DNA of 64,000 nucleotides, from the NCBI RefSeq assembly GCF_021129305.1, contig NZ_JAJOMB010000016.1:1-64000 (forward strand). The letters are read 5' to 3'. Numbering within the stretch: the stretch's first letter is position 1; each line of letters begins with the position of its first letter. A program made the translations under genes and the position numbers. The notes under the pieces were generated by a model that was not told the DNA's origin, ran no database searches, and worked only from the letters and a program-made list of their open reading frames with translations. Source of the stretch: Kineosporia babensis (GTDB taxonomy: Bacteria > Actinomycetota > Actinomycetes > Actinomycetales > Kineosporiaceae). Shown in pieces: positions 16,575 through 39,111 of this stretch.

Positions 16575-17944
16575 GGCGCCGCAATCGTGCTCACGGCGCT
16601 GACCACGCCTTGGTCGAAGCAGATGCGGTACACGTCGTCACGTTCGAAGAAGCTACGCGACGACTCGTAGTAGTGGCACTCGCCGTCTGCGGCGTCCTGC
16701 TCGGATCGGGGAGCCTCAAGCATGTCTAGGGCCGGCAGCAGTTCGGCCGTTTCCGGCTGGGAAGCTCCGACCTCGACCTTCGCGAACATCTGCGGCGGCA
16801 GCACCGAGGCCGAGGTGGCGTAGATGAAGTAGCCACCCCCGACGATCGCCGCCACCGCAGCCAGCACGGCCGGAACGGTGTACAGCAGGGTCACCGCCGA
16901 TGACCGGGTCTGGCGGCTGGCCTGGTGCTGCCGGATCACCGCAGCCTCCTGGTTACCGGTCTTCGGCTCGTTCCCCGGGACTGCGTCGACCGGCAGAGCG
17001 AGGACCAGGCGGAACTCCTCGCCCGTACCCGTCGGGGTCAGGGAACCACCGAGAATCTGAGCCCGGTGCTCCAGCGCGCGCAGCCCGTATCCCGTTCCGG
17101 GCAACGGTTCTGGCGGTGCGGAGGACAGCACCGGGTTGACGAGTTCCAGCGTGACGGTGTTGTGGTCAGGCCCCTCGGCCAGGCTCAGGTGCACGGTGGC
17201 GCCGGGCGCGTGCTTAGCCGCGTTGACCAGTCCTTCCTGCATCGTGCGGATCACTGCGGCGTGGGTGAAGTCGCCCAGCCGCTGTTCCACCCCGGTTTCG
17301 AACAACGTTTGGACGTCCGTGCCCGACTCACGGGCCTCGTCGGCAACAGCGGCGATCGACGGGCGAACCGGAGCAGTCGGCACAGTCGGCGGTCGGCCGG
17401 TCCCGGCAGCATCGCGGTCAGGAAGACCGACGCCACGATCCAGGAGTTGCACAGTCTGTCCCAGCTCGAGTGAAGCGTTCGCGGCGCCTTCCCGGATGCC
17501 GCTGAGCTCCCGGCGGACGGGCTCGGGCAGAGAATCGTCCAGCGACAGCCGGCCGGCCTGCACCGCCAGCAGCGTCAGACGGTGGCCCAGACCGTCATGC
17601 ACCTCGCCCGCCATCCGTTGCCGTTCCCGCAGAACTGCCTCCCGCACCCGGACATCCCGCTCACGTGCCTCGGCCCGGGCAAACGCCCAGCCGCGTTCCA
17701 CGTAGGCCCGCCGGGCCCGGACCGCCCGTACCGTCAGAGCGCCCAGGCAGGCGCAGGCCGCCACCGCTGTCCCAGCCACCAGGCCGACCACTGCCCGCTC
17801 GAGGCGCCCGGACGAGACTCCCTCGGCGACCGCACCGACCGGAACAGCGAGCAGGGCCAGGCCCAGCACCGGCCAGTTCGGTCGTAGAGCCGTGGCCAGC
17901 CCACCGAGCGCTGCCGCGACGACGCAGAGAATCAGCAGAAGCAT
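16571..17944 (-). CDS. Sensor histidine kinase, HisKA_3 type, with a C-terminal extracytoplasmic domain
   Basis: 457 residues from ATG 17944; an upstream in-frame start adds 24 residues that do not look membrane-inserted. The N-terminus holds about two transmembrane helices and a coiled segment. Then come the phosphoacceptor motif RMAGEVHDGLGHRLTLL and a HATPase domain with the glycine-rich TGYGLRALEHRAQ. Unusually, the ATPase domain is followed by a further transmembrane helix (about 365-390) and a C-terminal region of some 65 residues with two Cys that loosely resembles the BamE/SmpA fold. That region may sense an extracellular signal. It is translationally coupled to the response regulator; its target is unknown. 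Confidence 0.9.
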   Translation of the reverse strand: MLLLILCVVAAALGGLATALRPNWPVLGLALLAVPVGAVAEGVSSGRLERAVVGLVAGTAVAACACLGALTVRAVRARRAYVERGWAFARAEARERDVRVREAVLRERQRMAGEVHDGLGHRLTLLAVQAGRLSLDDSLPEPVRRELSGIREGAANASLELGQTVQLLDRGVGLPDRDAAGTGRPPTVPTAPVRPSIAAVADEARESGTDVQTLFETGVEQRLGDFTHAAVIRTMQEGLVNAAKHAPGATVHLSLAEGPDHNTVTLELVNPVLSSAPPEPLPGTGYGLRALEHRAQILGGSLTPTGTGEEFRLVLALPVDAVPGNEPKTGNQEAAVIRQHQASRQTRSSAVTLLYTVPAVLAAVAAIVGGGYFIYATSASVLPPQMFAKVEVGASQPETAELLPALDMLEAPRSEQDAADGECHYYESSRSFFERDDVYRICFDQGVVSAVSTIAAP

Positions 17945-18054
17945 GCGAGCGAGCCTACGGACCGCGATGCCTGAGCGGCATTCACCAAAGTGAGTTCGGC
18001 TGTGCACGTTGGCCAACTGCCCGGCGGCCCGATGGCTTTCTACCGTCGCTCGGC

Positions 18055-18669
18055 ATGACCTCGTTGACAGACATCGTGCTCGCGCTCTCCGCCGTGCCGG
18101 CCCCAGTCGCCGTGGCCGCCGCCGGTGCCTTCGCGATCGCCGAATCCGGTCTGGGCATCGGCATGTTCGTGCCGGGCGAGACGATGGTGCTGCTGCTCGG
18201 CGCGGTCCTGGCCGACAGCCCCTTCCTGATCCTGCTGTTCATCGTGGTGGCGCTGGGCAGCTCGGCCGGTGACCACATCGGCTATCTGCTCGGGCGGCAC
18301 TACGGCGAGCGGCTGCGGCAGACCCGGCTGGTCGCCCGGATCGGCGCCGAGCAGTTCGATCGCGCGGGCGCGGCCCTCAACCGCTGGGGTGCCTGGGCGG
18401 TCTTCCTGACCCGGCTCGTGCCGGTCGTGCGCACTCTGACGCCCGCGCTGGCCGGTGTTTCCGGGGTCGGCTACTCCCGTTTTCTCGTGGCCTCATTGGC
18501 CGGGGCAACGCTGTGGTCCGGCGTGTACACGCTCGCCGGGGCTCTGGCCGGTACCTCGCTCACGCACCTCGAATCGCTGTTCGGGCGGACCGGTTCAGTG
18601 CTGGGGCTCGGGCTCGTGGCCATCGCGGCCGGGGCGCTGCTCTGGCGCCGTCGAACGACCCCGTCCTGA
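18055..18669 (+). CDS. DedA-family membrane protein
   Basis: 204 residues with several hydrophobic helices. The family motifs are seen: a re-entrant FVPGETMVLLLGAVLA at about residue 38, the GDHIGYLLGRHYGERL region near residue 72, and the basic FLTRLVPVVRTLTPALAG near residue 120. DedA proteins act in lipid-carrier or phospholipid translocation and membrane homeostasis. ATG 18055 follows TACCGT (18041-18046) by eight bases, consistent with a leaderless message. It diverges from the two-component operon. Confidence 0.88.
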   Translation: MTSLTDIVLALSAVPAPVAVAAAGAFAIAESGLGIGMFVPGETMVLLLGAVLADSPFLILLFIVVALGSSAGDHIGYLLGRHYGERLRQTRLVARIGAEQFDRAGAALNRWGAWAVFLTRLVPVVRTLTPALAGVSGVGYSRFLVASLAGATLWSGVYTLAGALAGTSLTHLESLFGRTGSVLGLGLVAIAAGALLWRRRTTPS

Positions 18670-19135
18670 AGCGGCCTTCAGACCCGCAGTTTCTTCCTGC
18701 GCGGCGGCGATCAGATCCGGGTCCGACGCAGTAACCACCTCATCACCGGCTGCCGAAGATCGCCGGGACGCCCCAGCGTGCGGCCGGCGACGACAGGCGT
18801 CTTCCGTTTTGTGACCGGTCGGCCCTGACGAGATCGTCACATTCTCCTTCCGGGCGATGCGGTCATTCACCCCTCGGCCTGTGCGTAGGCTGTGCCTGCT
18901 GTTCGTCCGGTGCCTCGGTACGGCGGACGCACGAACGATCCGTGTCCCGTTCGTCCGGCAGACACTTCATCGGCTGGTCGGGACCTGGTGCTGTCAGCTT
19001 CTCGATCGGGCGGCAGTGACGGCGGTAGGGCAAGCGGCCAGGGAAGGCCACGAGCCCGCGCGGATCGCGATGCACGCGGTTCCGGAGGGCCCGGATCGGC
19101 GCCATGGAGGGCACCAACGTGAGCAGAGCTGCGAC
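18670..19135. other. 466-base spacer before mltG
   Basis: No convincing gene. A 91-codon minus-strand frame (18595-18870) overlaps the end of the DedA gene and has no family features. The right end holds a good Shine-Dalgarno sequence (GGAGG 19106-19110) that serves a six-codon frame at 19119 and not mltG itself. Confidence 0.5.
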
Positions 19136-19139
19136 GTGA
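19119..19139 (+). CDS. Possible six-codon leader frame coupled to mltG
   Basis: GTG 19119 lies eight bases after GGAGG and encodes Met-Ser-Arg-Ala-Ala-Thr, then TGA at 19137-19139. That stop overlaps the mltG GTG (19136-19138) as GTGA. The mltG start lacks a close ribosome site of its own, so reinitiation after this leader would explain its translation. The evidence is spacing and overlap only. Confidence 0.35.
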   Translation: MSRAAT

Positions 19140-20281
19140 GCGATACAGGGTCGTGGCCCGGCGCGTTTCCCGGGGATGACTTCGGGCAGCAGCAGCCCAG
19201 GCGCCGCCGCCAGGACCGGCAGAGGCAGAACCGGCGCAAACGCCGCAGCCGTCGCACGACCGTGGTGGTGGTGATCTCCCTCCTGGTCACCGCGGGTGGC
19301 ACGTACGGCGCCTACCTGGCCGTGGCGCCGGTCATCGAAGGGCTGACCGCACCCAAGGACTATGCCGGGCCAGGCAGCGGATCCGTCGAAGTGGTGGTTC
19401 CCGAGGGCGCTTCCGGCCGGGTGATCGCCCGGGCCCTGGCCGACGCCGGGGTCACCAAGACGCCGGCCGCCTTCGTCGATGCGCTCAACGCCGACACGGC
19501 CCGGGGCAACCGCATCCAGCCCGGAACGTACGAGCTGAAGAAGGAGATGTCCGCGGTCGGCGCGCTGGATGTCCTGGCCGAGCCGGACAATCGGATCACC
19601 CGGATCGTGACCATCCCCGAGGGCACCCGCACCGACAAGGCCCTCACCGCGATCGCCGAGCAGCTCGATCTCAAGCGCAAGGACCTGGTCAAGGCGTCCG
19701 AGTCCGGCGAGATCGGCCTGCCCAAGGCGGCCAGGGGCAAGCTGGAAGGCTTTCTCTTCCCCGCCACCTACGAGTTCGGCCCGGACGTGAGCGCCACCGA
19801 GGCGCTGAGCCGGATGGTCGAGCGGGGCAAGGACGCCTACCAGGAGCTCGGTATCCCGGCCGGCAAGGTGCGGGCGACGGTGATCAAGGCCAGCGTCATC
19901 GAGGCCGAGGCCGGCAACCAGGAGTACATGGGCATGGTCTCCCGGGTGATCGACAACCGTCTGGAGATCGACATGAAGCTGCAGATGGACTCCACGGTCA
20001 GCTACGCCACCGGGGGGACCACGCTGAGCACCTCCGACACCGACCGGGCCAGCACGAGCCGGTACAACACCTACCGGTACACAGGGTTGCCCCAGGGGCC
20101 GATCAACAACCCCGGCCAGGCCTCGCTCGAGGCTGCCCTCGAACCCACCCCGGGTGAGTGGCTCTACTTCGTCACCACCGACCCGGACACCGGCGAGACC
20201 AAGTTCTCCGAAACGCTGGAGCAGCACGAGATCTACTCCGAAGAATGGCATGCCTGGCGGGAGAGAAACCCCGGCAACTAG
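19136..20281 (+). CDS. mltG: Endolytic murein transglycosylase MltG (YceG-like)
   Basis: 381 residues from GTG 19136 (MSDTGSWPGAFPGDD). A cytoplasmic Gln/Arg-rich segment (residues 16-45) precedes one transmembrane helix (about 46-66), then a LysM-like region and the YceG catalytic domain. The catalytic Glu lies in SVIEAEAGN; the downstream LQMDSTVSYA and YNTYRYTGLPQGPINNPG are family signatures. MltG cleaves nascent peptidoglycan and limits glycan strand length. It often sits beside aroE and ruvX in actinobacteria; here it does not. An alternative in-frame ATG is at 19070. Confidence 0.93.
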   Translation: MSDTGSWPGAFPGDDFGQQQPRRRRQDRQRQNRRKRRSRRTTVVVVISLLVTAGGTYGAYLAVAPVIEGLTAPKDYAGPGSGSVEVVVPEGASGRVIARALADAGVTKTPAAFVDALNADTARGNRIQPGTYELKKEMSAVGALDVLAEPDNRITRIVTIPEGTRTDKALTAIAEQLDLKRKDLVKASESGEIGLPKAARGKLEGFLFPATYEFGPDVSATEALSRMVERGKDAYQELGIPAGKVRATVIKASVIEAEAGNQEYMGMVSRVIDNRLEIDMKLQMDSTVSYATGGTTLSTSDTDRASTSRYNTYRYTGLPQGPINNPGQASLEAALEPTPGEWLYFVTTDPDTGETKFSETLEQHEIYSEEWHAWRERNPGN

Positions 20282-20288
20282 CCGGACG

Positions 20289-20876
20289 CTAGGCCCGCAG
20301 AGCAGCCACCGCTTCGTCGAAAAGCTGTCCCGGATCGGCTTCTCCACCGGACTCGAACCAGGCGTCCACCGCAGCGTCGAGGCAGGCCAGGGCGGCCGCG
20401 ACGAAGGCCCGGGCCCGCGGGTCGACCGCCTCGGACCCCGGCAGGCCCAGCCGGCGCTGGATGTCCGGGGCCAGCAGTTCCTGCCAGCGCAGGTGCTTCT
20501 CCAGGTGGCGGGCCCGCAGGGACGGCGCGTGGTGATACATCCGGGCCAGCTCGAACCGGTCGTCGACGCTGCCGTGCTTTTCCTGCAGCACCTCGAACGC
20601 CGCCCGGATCGCCGGCCAGGCACCCTCGTCGGGCGGCCGGGCCTCCAGCGCGGCGCGCACCGACTGCCCCAAGGCCTCGGTGTCGCCCATCACCAGGTCT
20701 TCCTTGCTCCCGAAGTAGTGGAAGAACGAACGCCGCGAGATTCCCGCCGCCCGGGCGATCTCGTCCACCGTTGTGGCCTCGAAACCGTTCTCCCGGAACA
20801 GGCGCATCGCCGAAGCGGCGATCTCGGCATGCACCGCGCGGCGTGTGCGCTCACGAAGCGAAGGGGGTTCGGTCAC
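20289..20876 (-). CDS. TetR-family transcriptional regulator
   Basis: 195 residues. The N-terminal TetR helix-turn-helix includes TTVDEIARAAGISRRSFFHYFGSKEDL (helices at about residues 35-62, in two parts), followed by an all-helical ligand domain with no recognisable ligand signature. It is transcribed away from the SDR gene across a 74-base spacer that holds a 15-bp palindrome over the SDR -35 box. It probably represses the SDR gene and itself. It converges with mltG, with seven bases between stops. Confidence 0.93.
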   Translation of the reverse strand: MTEPPSLRERTRRAVHAEIAASAMRLFRENGFEATTVDEIARAAGISRRSFFHYFGSKEDLVMGDTEALGQSVRAALEARPPDEGAWPAIRAAFEVLQEKHGSVDDRFELARMYHHAPSLRARHLEKHLRWQELLAPDIQRRLGLPGSEAVDPRARAFVAAALACLDAAVDAWFESGGEADPGQLFDEAVAALRA

Positions 20877-20914
20877 AGCACCATCCTATGCCGTTCTACA
20901 TCGAGCGCAGAACA

Positions 20915-20944
20915 TTGCACCAAGTGCAAACCTTTGCCTATGGT
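20915..20944 (+). promoter_or_regulatory. Leaderless SDR promoter with a TetR operator over its -35 box
   Basis: -35 TTGCAC (20915-20920), 18-base spacer, -10 TATGGT (20939-20944), and the start codon at 20951, about where transcription should begin. The palindrome TTGCACCAAGTGCAA (20915-20929) covers the -35 box. A TetR dimer bound there would block transcription. Confidence 0.7.
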
Positions 20945-20950
20945 GCAGCC

Positions 20951-21772
20951 ATGCCTTCTCTCTCCCTGTCCGGTCAGACCACCGTCGTCACCGGAGCCAG
21001 TTCCGGCATCGGTGTCGCCTTCGCCCATGAACTCGCCCGCCGAGGCTCACACCTGGTCCTCGTGGCCCGCCGCCAGGACCGTCTCGATGCACTCAGCGCG
21101 CAACTGCGGTCCGCTCACGGAATCCAGGCCACCCCGATCGCTCTCGACCTCAGCCGGCCCGGGGCCGGCCGAACGCTCGCCACCGAACTGTCCACCCGCG
21201 GGATCGAGGCCACCGGGCTGGTCAACAACGCCGGCTTCGGCACCGACGGCGCCTTCCACCACGAGAACCCCGACCAGCTGACCGACATGATCAACGTGGA
21301 CGTCGCCAACCTGGTCGACCTCACCCGGGCCTTCATCGAGCCACTACGCCGGGCTGGAACCGGCATCCTGGTCAATGTCGCCAGCATGGCCGCCTACGCG
21401 CCCTCCCCCGACATGGCGACCTACGCCGCCTGCAAGGCGTTCGTCCTGCACTTCACCGAAGCCCTCTGGTACGAGTCGCGCGGCACCGGCCTGCGCGTCC
21501 TGTGCCTCTCCCCCGGCCTGACCCGCACCGAGTTCTTCGACGACCTGGCCGGCGGCGCCTACAACGGCCAGTACCAGACCCCTGAGCAAGTGGTGGCCAC
21601 CGCTATGCGCGCCCTCGAACGCAACCGCCCCAGTGTGCAGTCGGGCCGCCGCAACGCCTTCACTGTCAACCTGCCCCGGCTCTTCACCCGTCGCGCAACG
21701 GTTCTGGTGAGCGGATCCGTCTCCGCACGTTCCCGCAACACCGCCCACTCCGGCACAGCAGTGCAGAGCTAG
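20951..21772 (+). CDS. Short-chain dehydrogenase/reductase (classical SDR)
   Basis: 273 residues. NAD(P)-binding motif TGASSGIG (residues 14-21), NNAG at 92-95, and the catalytic Ser145, Tyr158 and Lys162 (YAACK). The PG motif LSPGLTRTEFF follows. The C-terminal 50 residues are basic and differ from short classical SDRs, resembling the DltE-like group with acyl or ketone substrates. The substrate is unknown. It is divergent from its likely regulator, the TetR gene. Confidence 0.9.
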   Translation: MPSLSLSGQTTVVTGASSGIGVAFAHELARRGSHLVLVARRQDRLDALSAQLRSAHGIQATPIALDLSRPGAGRTLATELSTRGIEATGLVNNAGFGTDGAFHHENPDQLTDMINVDVANLVDLTRAFIEPLRRAGTGILVNVASMAAYAPSPDMATYAACKAFVLHFTEALWYESRGTGLRVLCLSPGLTRTEFFDDLAGGAYNGQYQTPEQVVATAMRALERNRPSVQSGRRNAFTVNLPRLFTRRATVLVSGSVSARSRNTAHSGTAVQS

Positions 21773-21776
21773 GTGG

Positions 21777-22718
21777 TCATTCGCCGCGGCTGGGCGGCTT
21801 GTCCAGGAAGTCGGCCGTCGGCACGAAGAACAGGCTGCCGGTGACCGCGGTGGAGAAGTCCAGGAGCCGGTCGGTGTTGCCCTCCGGGTCACCGACGAAC
21901 ATGTTGTGCAGCATCTTCTCGGTGATCGCGGGGGTGGCCGAGTAACCGATGAAGTAGGTGCCGAACTCGCCCTCCCCGATCCGGCCGAAAGGCATGTTGT
22001 CACGCATGATCTGCAACTGCTCGCCGGACTCGTCCTCCAGCGTGGTCAGGGCCACGTGCGAGTTGGCGGGCTTCAGGTCCTCGGCCAGTTCCAGGTCCGA
22101 CAGCTTGGTCCGCCCGACCGCCCGTTCCTGCTCCTCCACGCTGATCGCGTTCCAGGCGTCCACGTCGTGCCGGTACTTCTGCACGATCAGGTAGCTGCCG
22201 CCCGCGAACTGCGGATCCTCCTCGCCGATGGTGACCGCCTTGACCGCCGCCGGCCCGGTCGGGTTCTCGGTGCCGTCCACGAAGCCGAGCAGGTCGCGCA
22301 TGTCGAAGTACTTGAACCCGTGCGTCTCGTCGACCACCCGCGCGCCCTTGAGCCGGGCCTTCAGATGCGTGGCCAGCTCGAAGCACAGGTCCATCCGCCG
22401 GGCCCGGATGTGCACCACCAGATCCCCCGGCGTGGACGGCGCCCGGTGCCGAGCACCCTCCAGCTCGATGAACGGGTGCAGGCCGATCGGCCGGGGACCG
22501 TCACCGAACAGCCGGTCCCACAGCCCGGACCCGATCCCCACGATGCAGTTCAGCTCATCGTCGGGCGCCCGGAACCCCACCGAGCGACTGATCCCCGCCA
22601 CATCGGGCAGCAGGTCGTACACCTCGTCCTCGGTCCCCTCCTCCTGGGTCAAGACCAGGATGACGGCGGCCTCGGTCAGCGGGGTGAGAACGGGTTGTGG
22701 TTGCTCCTTCGGATCCAT
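21777..22718 (-). CDS. DyP-type heme peroxidase
   Basis: 313 residues from ATG 22718. The GxxDG motif GFVDGTENP gives catalytic Asp148; His221 is the likely proximal heme ligand and Arg239, in MRDNMPFG, the distal Arg. These positions agree with class B DyPs. No Tat signal is seen, so it is cytoplasmic, and no encapsulin shell gene lies nearby. DyPs oxidise phenolics and dyes with hydrogen peroxide. The message is probably leaderless, with a palindrome in the promoter. Confidence 0.93.
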   Translation of the reverse strand: MDPKEQPQPVLTPLTEAAVILVLTQEEGTEDEVYDLLPDVAGISRSVGFRAPDDELNCIVGIGSGLWDRLFGDGPRPIGLHPFIELEGARHRAPSTPGDLVVHIRARRMDLCFELATHLKARLKGARVVDETHGFKYFDMRDLLGFVDGTENPTGPAAVKAVTIGEEDPQFAGGSYLIVQKYRHDVDAWNAISVEEQERAVGRTKLSDLELAEDLKPANSHVALTTLEDESGEQLQIMRDNMPFGRIGEGEFGTYFIGYSATPAITEKMLHNMFVGDPEGNTDRLLDFSTAVTGSLFFVPTADFLDKPPSRGE

Positions 22719-22724
22719 GCGCAG

Positions 22725-22745
22725 ATAGTACGGACGAATTGTCCG
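22725..22745 (-). promoter_or_regulatory. Leaderless DyP promoter with a small palindrome
   Basis: On the minus strand TACTAT (22730-22725) lies six bases before ATG 22718. Directly upstream is CGGACAATTCGTCCG (22745-22731), whose arms CGGAC and GTCCG pair perfectly. It falls in the -35/-10 spacer, where a repressor would act. Confidence 0.55.
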
Positions 22746-22832
22746 CTTTGAGAGTTTTTCAGGACCAAAGGCCCTGCGACCCGAACCCCACACAGAACCG
22801 ACACCTCAGCCACCATCTTCCGGCCGAGGCAT

Positions 22833-36359
<13,527 letters not shown>

Positions 36360-36408
36360 AGCGACAGGCTCCTCGGGCAAGAACTGGTGAACAGCGAACT
36401 CAGTGTTC

Positions 36409-36612
36409 TCAGCGGTCCTGCAGGCTGCGTGGACGCAGGTCGGTCCAGTGGTTCTCGATGTGCTCCAGGCACGCAGCCCGCTGCGCCGGCCCGTGCTCGA
36501 TGTTCCAGCCTGCTGGTACTTCGGCGAAGACGGGCCACAACGAGTACTGGCCTTCCTCGTTCACCAGTGCGTAGAACGTGCCGTCAGGGTCGTCAAACGG
36601 GTTGGTGGACAT
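36409..36612 (-). CDS. mbtH: MbtH-like NRPS accessory protein
   Basis: 67 residues starting [14 protein letters not shown]. The conserved features are present: NPFDD, the Trp in SLWP, the PAGW segment and [11 protein letters not shown]. MbtH proteins bind adenylation domains and are often needed for their folding or activity. It lies 49 bases upstream of the NRPS start and 25 bases after the hydroxylase stop, in one transcription unit. GGAG is four bases before the ATG. Confidence 0.97.
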   Translation of the reverse strand: MSTNPFDDPDGTFYALVNEEGQYSLWPVFAEVPAGWNIEHGPAQRAACLEHIENHWTDLRPRSLQDR

Positions 36613-36637
36613 CAGACTCCAGGTAGTTCGGAGGTCC

Positions 36638-37963
36638 CTAGACCTCGGCCAGAGAGCGCACGATCTCTCCGGAACGGACGGCGACGTTGGACAGCAGGGT
36701 GGAGGAGATGCCGTGGGTGTGCTCGGTGGCGCCCTGCAGGTAGATCCCCGCTCTGACTGGCGTTTGGCCGATCGTCGTGGTGGCGAGTCGGTAGTCCCGC
36801 TGTACGGCCGGCCGCCCCTGATCATCACGGACCACGGCTGCGGCCAGGCCGTCGTCGAGCAGTTCCAGCGGATCGTCGACCCGGTACCCGGTGGCGTACA
36901 CCACCGCGTCCACCATGATCACCTCGCGACTGCCGTCCAGGTTCGACTGAACACTGAGTTTCACCTGGTCGCCGGCCTCGACCACCTCCACCACCTCGGA
37001 GACGTTGTGGAACTTCAGCCGCTCGGCGCCGGCCACTCGCTCGTCGTAGTGGGTGCGGTAGAGCTTCTCGATCAGGTCGGAGTCGACCACGGAGTAGTTG
37101 GTGTTGCTGTGATAACCCACGATCCGGCCCTTGACCTCGTCCGGAGCGGTGAAGAACTGGTCCACGGCCGGCGGGTCGAATATGCGGTTGGCGAAAGAAC
37201 TGTCGTCCGCCGGGCTGTAGCCGTACCGGGCGAACACCGCGTGCACCTCGGCCTCCGGGAAGGTCCGGTGCAGGTGCTCGGCGGTCTCGGCCGCGCTCTG
37301 CCCGGCACCCACCACCGCGAACCGCCGTGGGTTCGTCCCCGCCAGTTCGCCGGTACGGAACAACAGGTCGCGGTTGTGCCAGATCCGGCTGCTCATCGTC
37401 ACCCCGGCAGGCATCACCGGGACGAGACCGCAGGCCAGGACCACGTTTCGGGCCCGCAGACGCTCCACCTGACCGCCGCTGCGCAGCAGGACGTCCAGGG
37501 CCTGGACCGTGCCGTCCCCGTGGACCGGCACGACCTCCAGCACCTCACGCCCATAACGGACGTCGACGCTCTCGGCCGCCAGTTTCTCCACCCGCCCGGC
37601 GGCCCACTCCAGGTAGTCGTGGAACTCCCGGCGAGTCGGGTAGCTGGAACGGTAATTGATGAAGTCGGCGAGCCGGTCGTGCTCGTGCAGGTAGGCCAGG
37701 AAAGAGAACTGGCTGGACGGATTTCGCAGCGTCGCCAGATCTTTCAGGTAGTGGACCTGCATCGTGGCGCCCTCCAGGAGCATGCCGCGATGCCATCCGA
37801 ACCGGTCCTGGCGCTCGGCGAAGGCAGCGCTCAGCCGCTGCTCGGCCGACGCCGTGGCGTTGTGCTCGTGGATGGCGATCGCGGTGCCCAGGTTGGAGGG
37901 ACCGAACCCGACCCCGACGACATCCAGAGGTTTTTGTCCGCTTTTTTGCGCTTCGGTAGACAT
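36638..37963 (-). CDS. L-ornithine N5-monooxygenase
   Basis: 441 residues from ATG 37963. This flavin-dependent enzyme hydroxylates the ornithine side-chain amine, giving the hydroxamate precursor. FAD motif [10 protein letters not shown] near residue 17, NADPH motif [10 protein letters not shown] in the middle, and the C-terminal ATGYR are the family hallmarks. Upstream in-frame codons lead into non-homologous sequence; the chosen start has no ribosome site but follows TACTTT by seven bases, so the transcript is likely leaderless. First gene of the hydroxylase-mbtH-NRPS unit. The hydroxyornithine-type pocket of A3 agrees with it. Confidence 0.94.
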   Translation of the reverse strand: MSTEAQKSGQKPLDVVGVGFGPSNLGTAIAIHEHNATASAEQRLSAAFAERQDRFGWHRGMLLEGATMQVHYLKDLATLRNPSSQFSFLAYLHEHDRLADFINYRSSYPTRREFHDYLEWAAGRVEKLAAESVDVRYGREVLEVVPVHGDGTVQALDVLLRSGGQVERLRARNVVLACGLVPVMPAGVTMSSRIWHNRDLLFRTGELAGTNPRRFAVVGAGQSAAETAEHLHRTFPEAEVHAVFARYGYSPADDSSFANRIFDPPAVDQFFTAPDEVKGRIVGYHSNTNYSVVDSDLIEKLYRTHYDERVAGAERLKFHNVSEVVEVVEAGDQVKLSVQSNLDGSREVIMVDAVVYATGYRVDDPLELLDDGLAAAVVRDDQGRPAVQRDYRLATTTIGQTPVRAGIYLQGATEHTHGISSTLLSNVAVRSGEIVRSLAEV

Positions 37964-37970
37964 CGAGTGA

Positions 37971-37976
37971 AAAGTA
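37971..37976 (-). promoter_or_regulatory. Likely leaderless -10 box of the siderophore operon
   Basis: TACTTT on the minus strand, seven bases before ATG 37963. No good -35 box and no DmdR/IdeR-type iron box were found in the 212-base divergent spacer. Confidence 0.4.
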
Positions 37977-38175
37977 ACCCGGCGACTACGCTCCGGCCAT
38001 GGGGGCCGCGACATCTGTCCTCCACGCGATATCGACCCCGCCGGCCTCCCCGTACGGCACTGCATCGGCACGGCAACAGGGGTGGCCGAGGCCGGGCGTT
38101 CATGGACAGATGGGCGGGCAGCACCGATCATGTCGCGAGGTCCGCAACCGAAAACCACTGTCCCCTGGAGGACTT

Positions 38176-39111
38176 GTGCGCATCGTCATGTTCGGATACC
38201 AGACCTGGGGCCACCGCACCCTGTCCGCCCTGCTGACCTCCGGCCACGAAGTCGTCCTCGTCGTCACCCATCCGCGCAGCGAGCACGCCTACGAAAAGAT
38301 CTGGGACGACAACGTTGCCGACCTGGCCACCCAGAACGGCATCCCCGTCGTCCTGCGAAACCGCCCGGACGACGACCTCTTCGAGCAGTTGCAGACGATC
38401 CGGCCGGACCTGATCGTGGCCAACAACTGGCGCACCTACCTGCCCGAGCAGATCTGGTCGCTACCGGCCCACGGCACCCTCAACGTCCACGACTCGCTGC
38501 TGCCCGCCTACGCCGGCTTCTCCCCGCTGATCTGGGCTTTGATCAACGGCGAACCCGAGGTCGGCGTGACCGCCCACATGATGGACCAGACCCTGGACGC
38601 CGGGCCGATCGTCGTGCAGAAGGCCGTATCGGTCGGCCCCCGCGACACCACCACCGACCTGTTCCACAAGACCCTCGAACTGATCGAGCCGATCCTGCTG
38701 GAAAGCCTGGAGGCGATCGCCGCCGGACGCACCGACTTCATCGCCCAGGACCGCTCCCGGGCCAGCTTCTTCCACAAGCGCTCGGACCGCGACAGCCGCA
38801 TCGACTGGACCTGGTCGGCCGACGAACTCGACCGGCTGGTGCGGGCCCTGAGCGACCCCTACCCCAGTGCCTACTGCTTCTACCAGGGCGAACGTCTGCG
38901 CATCACCGGCGCCCGGGTCTCCACCAACACCTACGGCGGTACTCCTGGGCGGATCTTCTACCGAGAGGACGACGGCGTGGTGATCGTGGCCGGCACCAAC
39001 GCCCGGCGGGGCACCGAGCACGGCCTGTGCCTGGTGCGGGTGCGCACCGAGGACGGCACCGACCATCTGGCCAGCGACTTCTTCAGCAAGATGGGCGGCT
39101 ACCTGGACTAG
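38176..39111 (+). CDS. N-formyltransferase (methionyl-tRNA formyltransferase-like), hydroxyornithine formylation
   Basis: 311 residues from GTG 38176, with GGAGG four bases upstream. The formyltransferase catalytic triad is visible as N103 and H105 in LNVHDSLLP and D141 in TLDAGPIV; a second, C-terminal Fmt-like domain follows from about residue 205. In siderophore pathways such as coelichelin, homologues transfer a formyl group from 10-formyl-tetrahydrofolate to N5-hydroxyornithine. It diverges from the ornithine hydroxylase, which supports the same role. It is unlikely to be the housekeeping fmt, which sits with def or priA. Confidence 0.9.
   Translation: MRIVMFGYQTWGHRTLSALLTSGHEVVLVVTHPRSEHAYEKIWDDNVADLATQNGIPVVLRNRPDDDLFEQLQTIRPDLIVANNWRTYLPEQIWSLPAHGTLNVHDSLLPAYAGFSPLIWALINGEPEVGVTAHMMDQTLDAGPIVVQKAVSVGPRDTTTDLFHKTLELIEPILLESLEAIAAGRTDFIAQDRSRASFFHKRSDRDSRIDWTWSADELDRLVRALSDPYPSAYCFYQGERLRITGARVSTNTYGGTPGRIFYREDDGVVIVAGTNARRGTEHGLCLVRVRTEDGTDHLASDFFSKMGGYLD

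Noticed and set aside
18595-18870. 91-codon minus-strand frame in the spacer before mltG
   Set aside because: It overlaps the DedA gene, has no ribosome site of note and no recognisable family.
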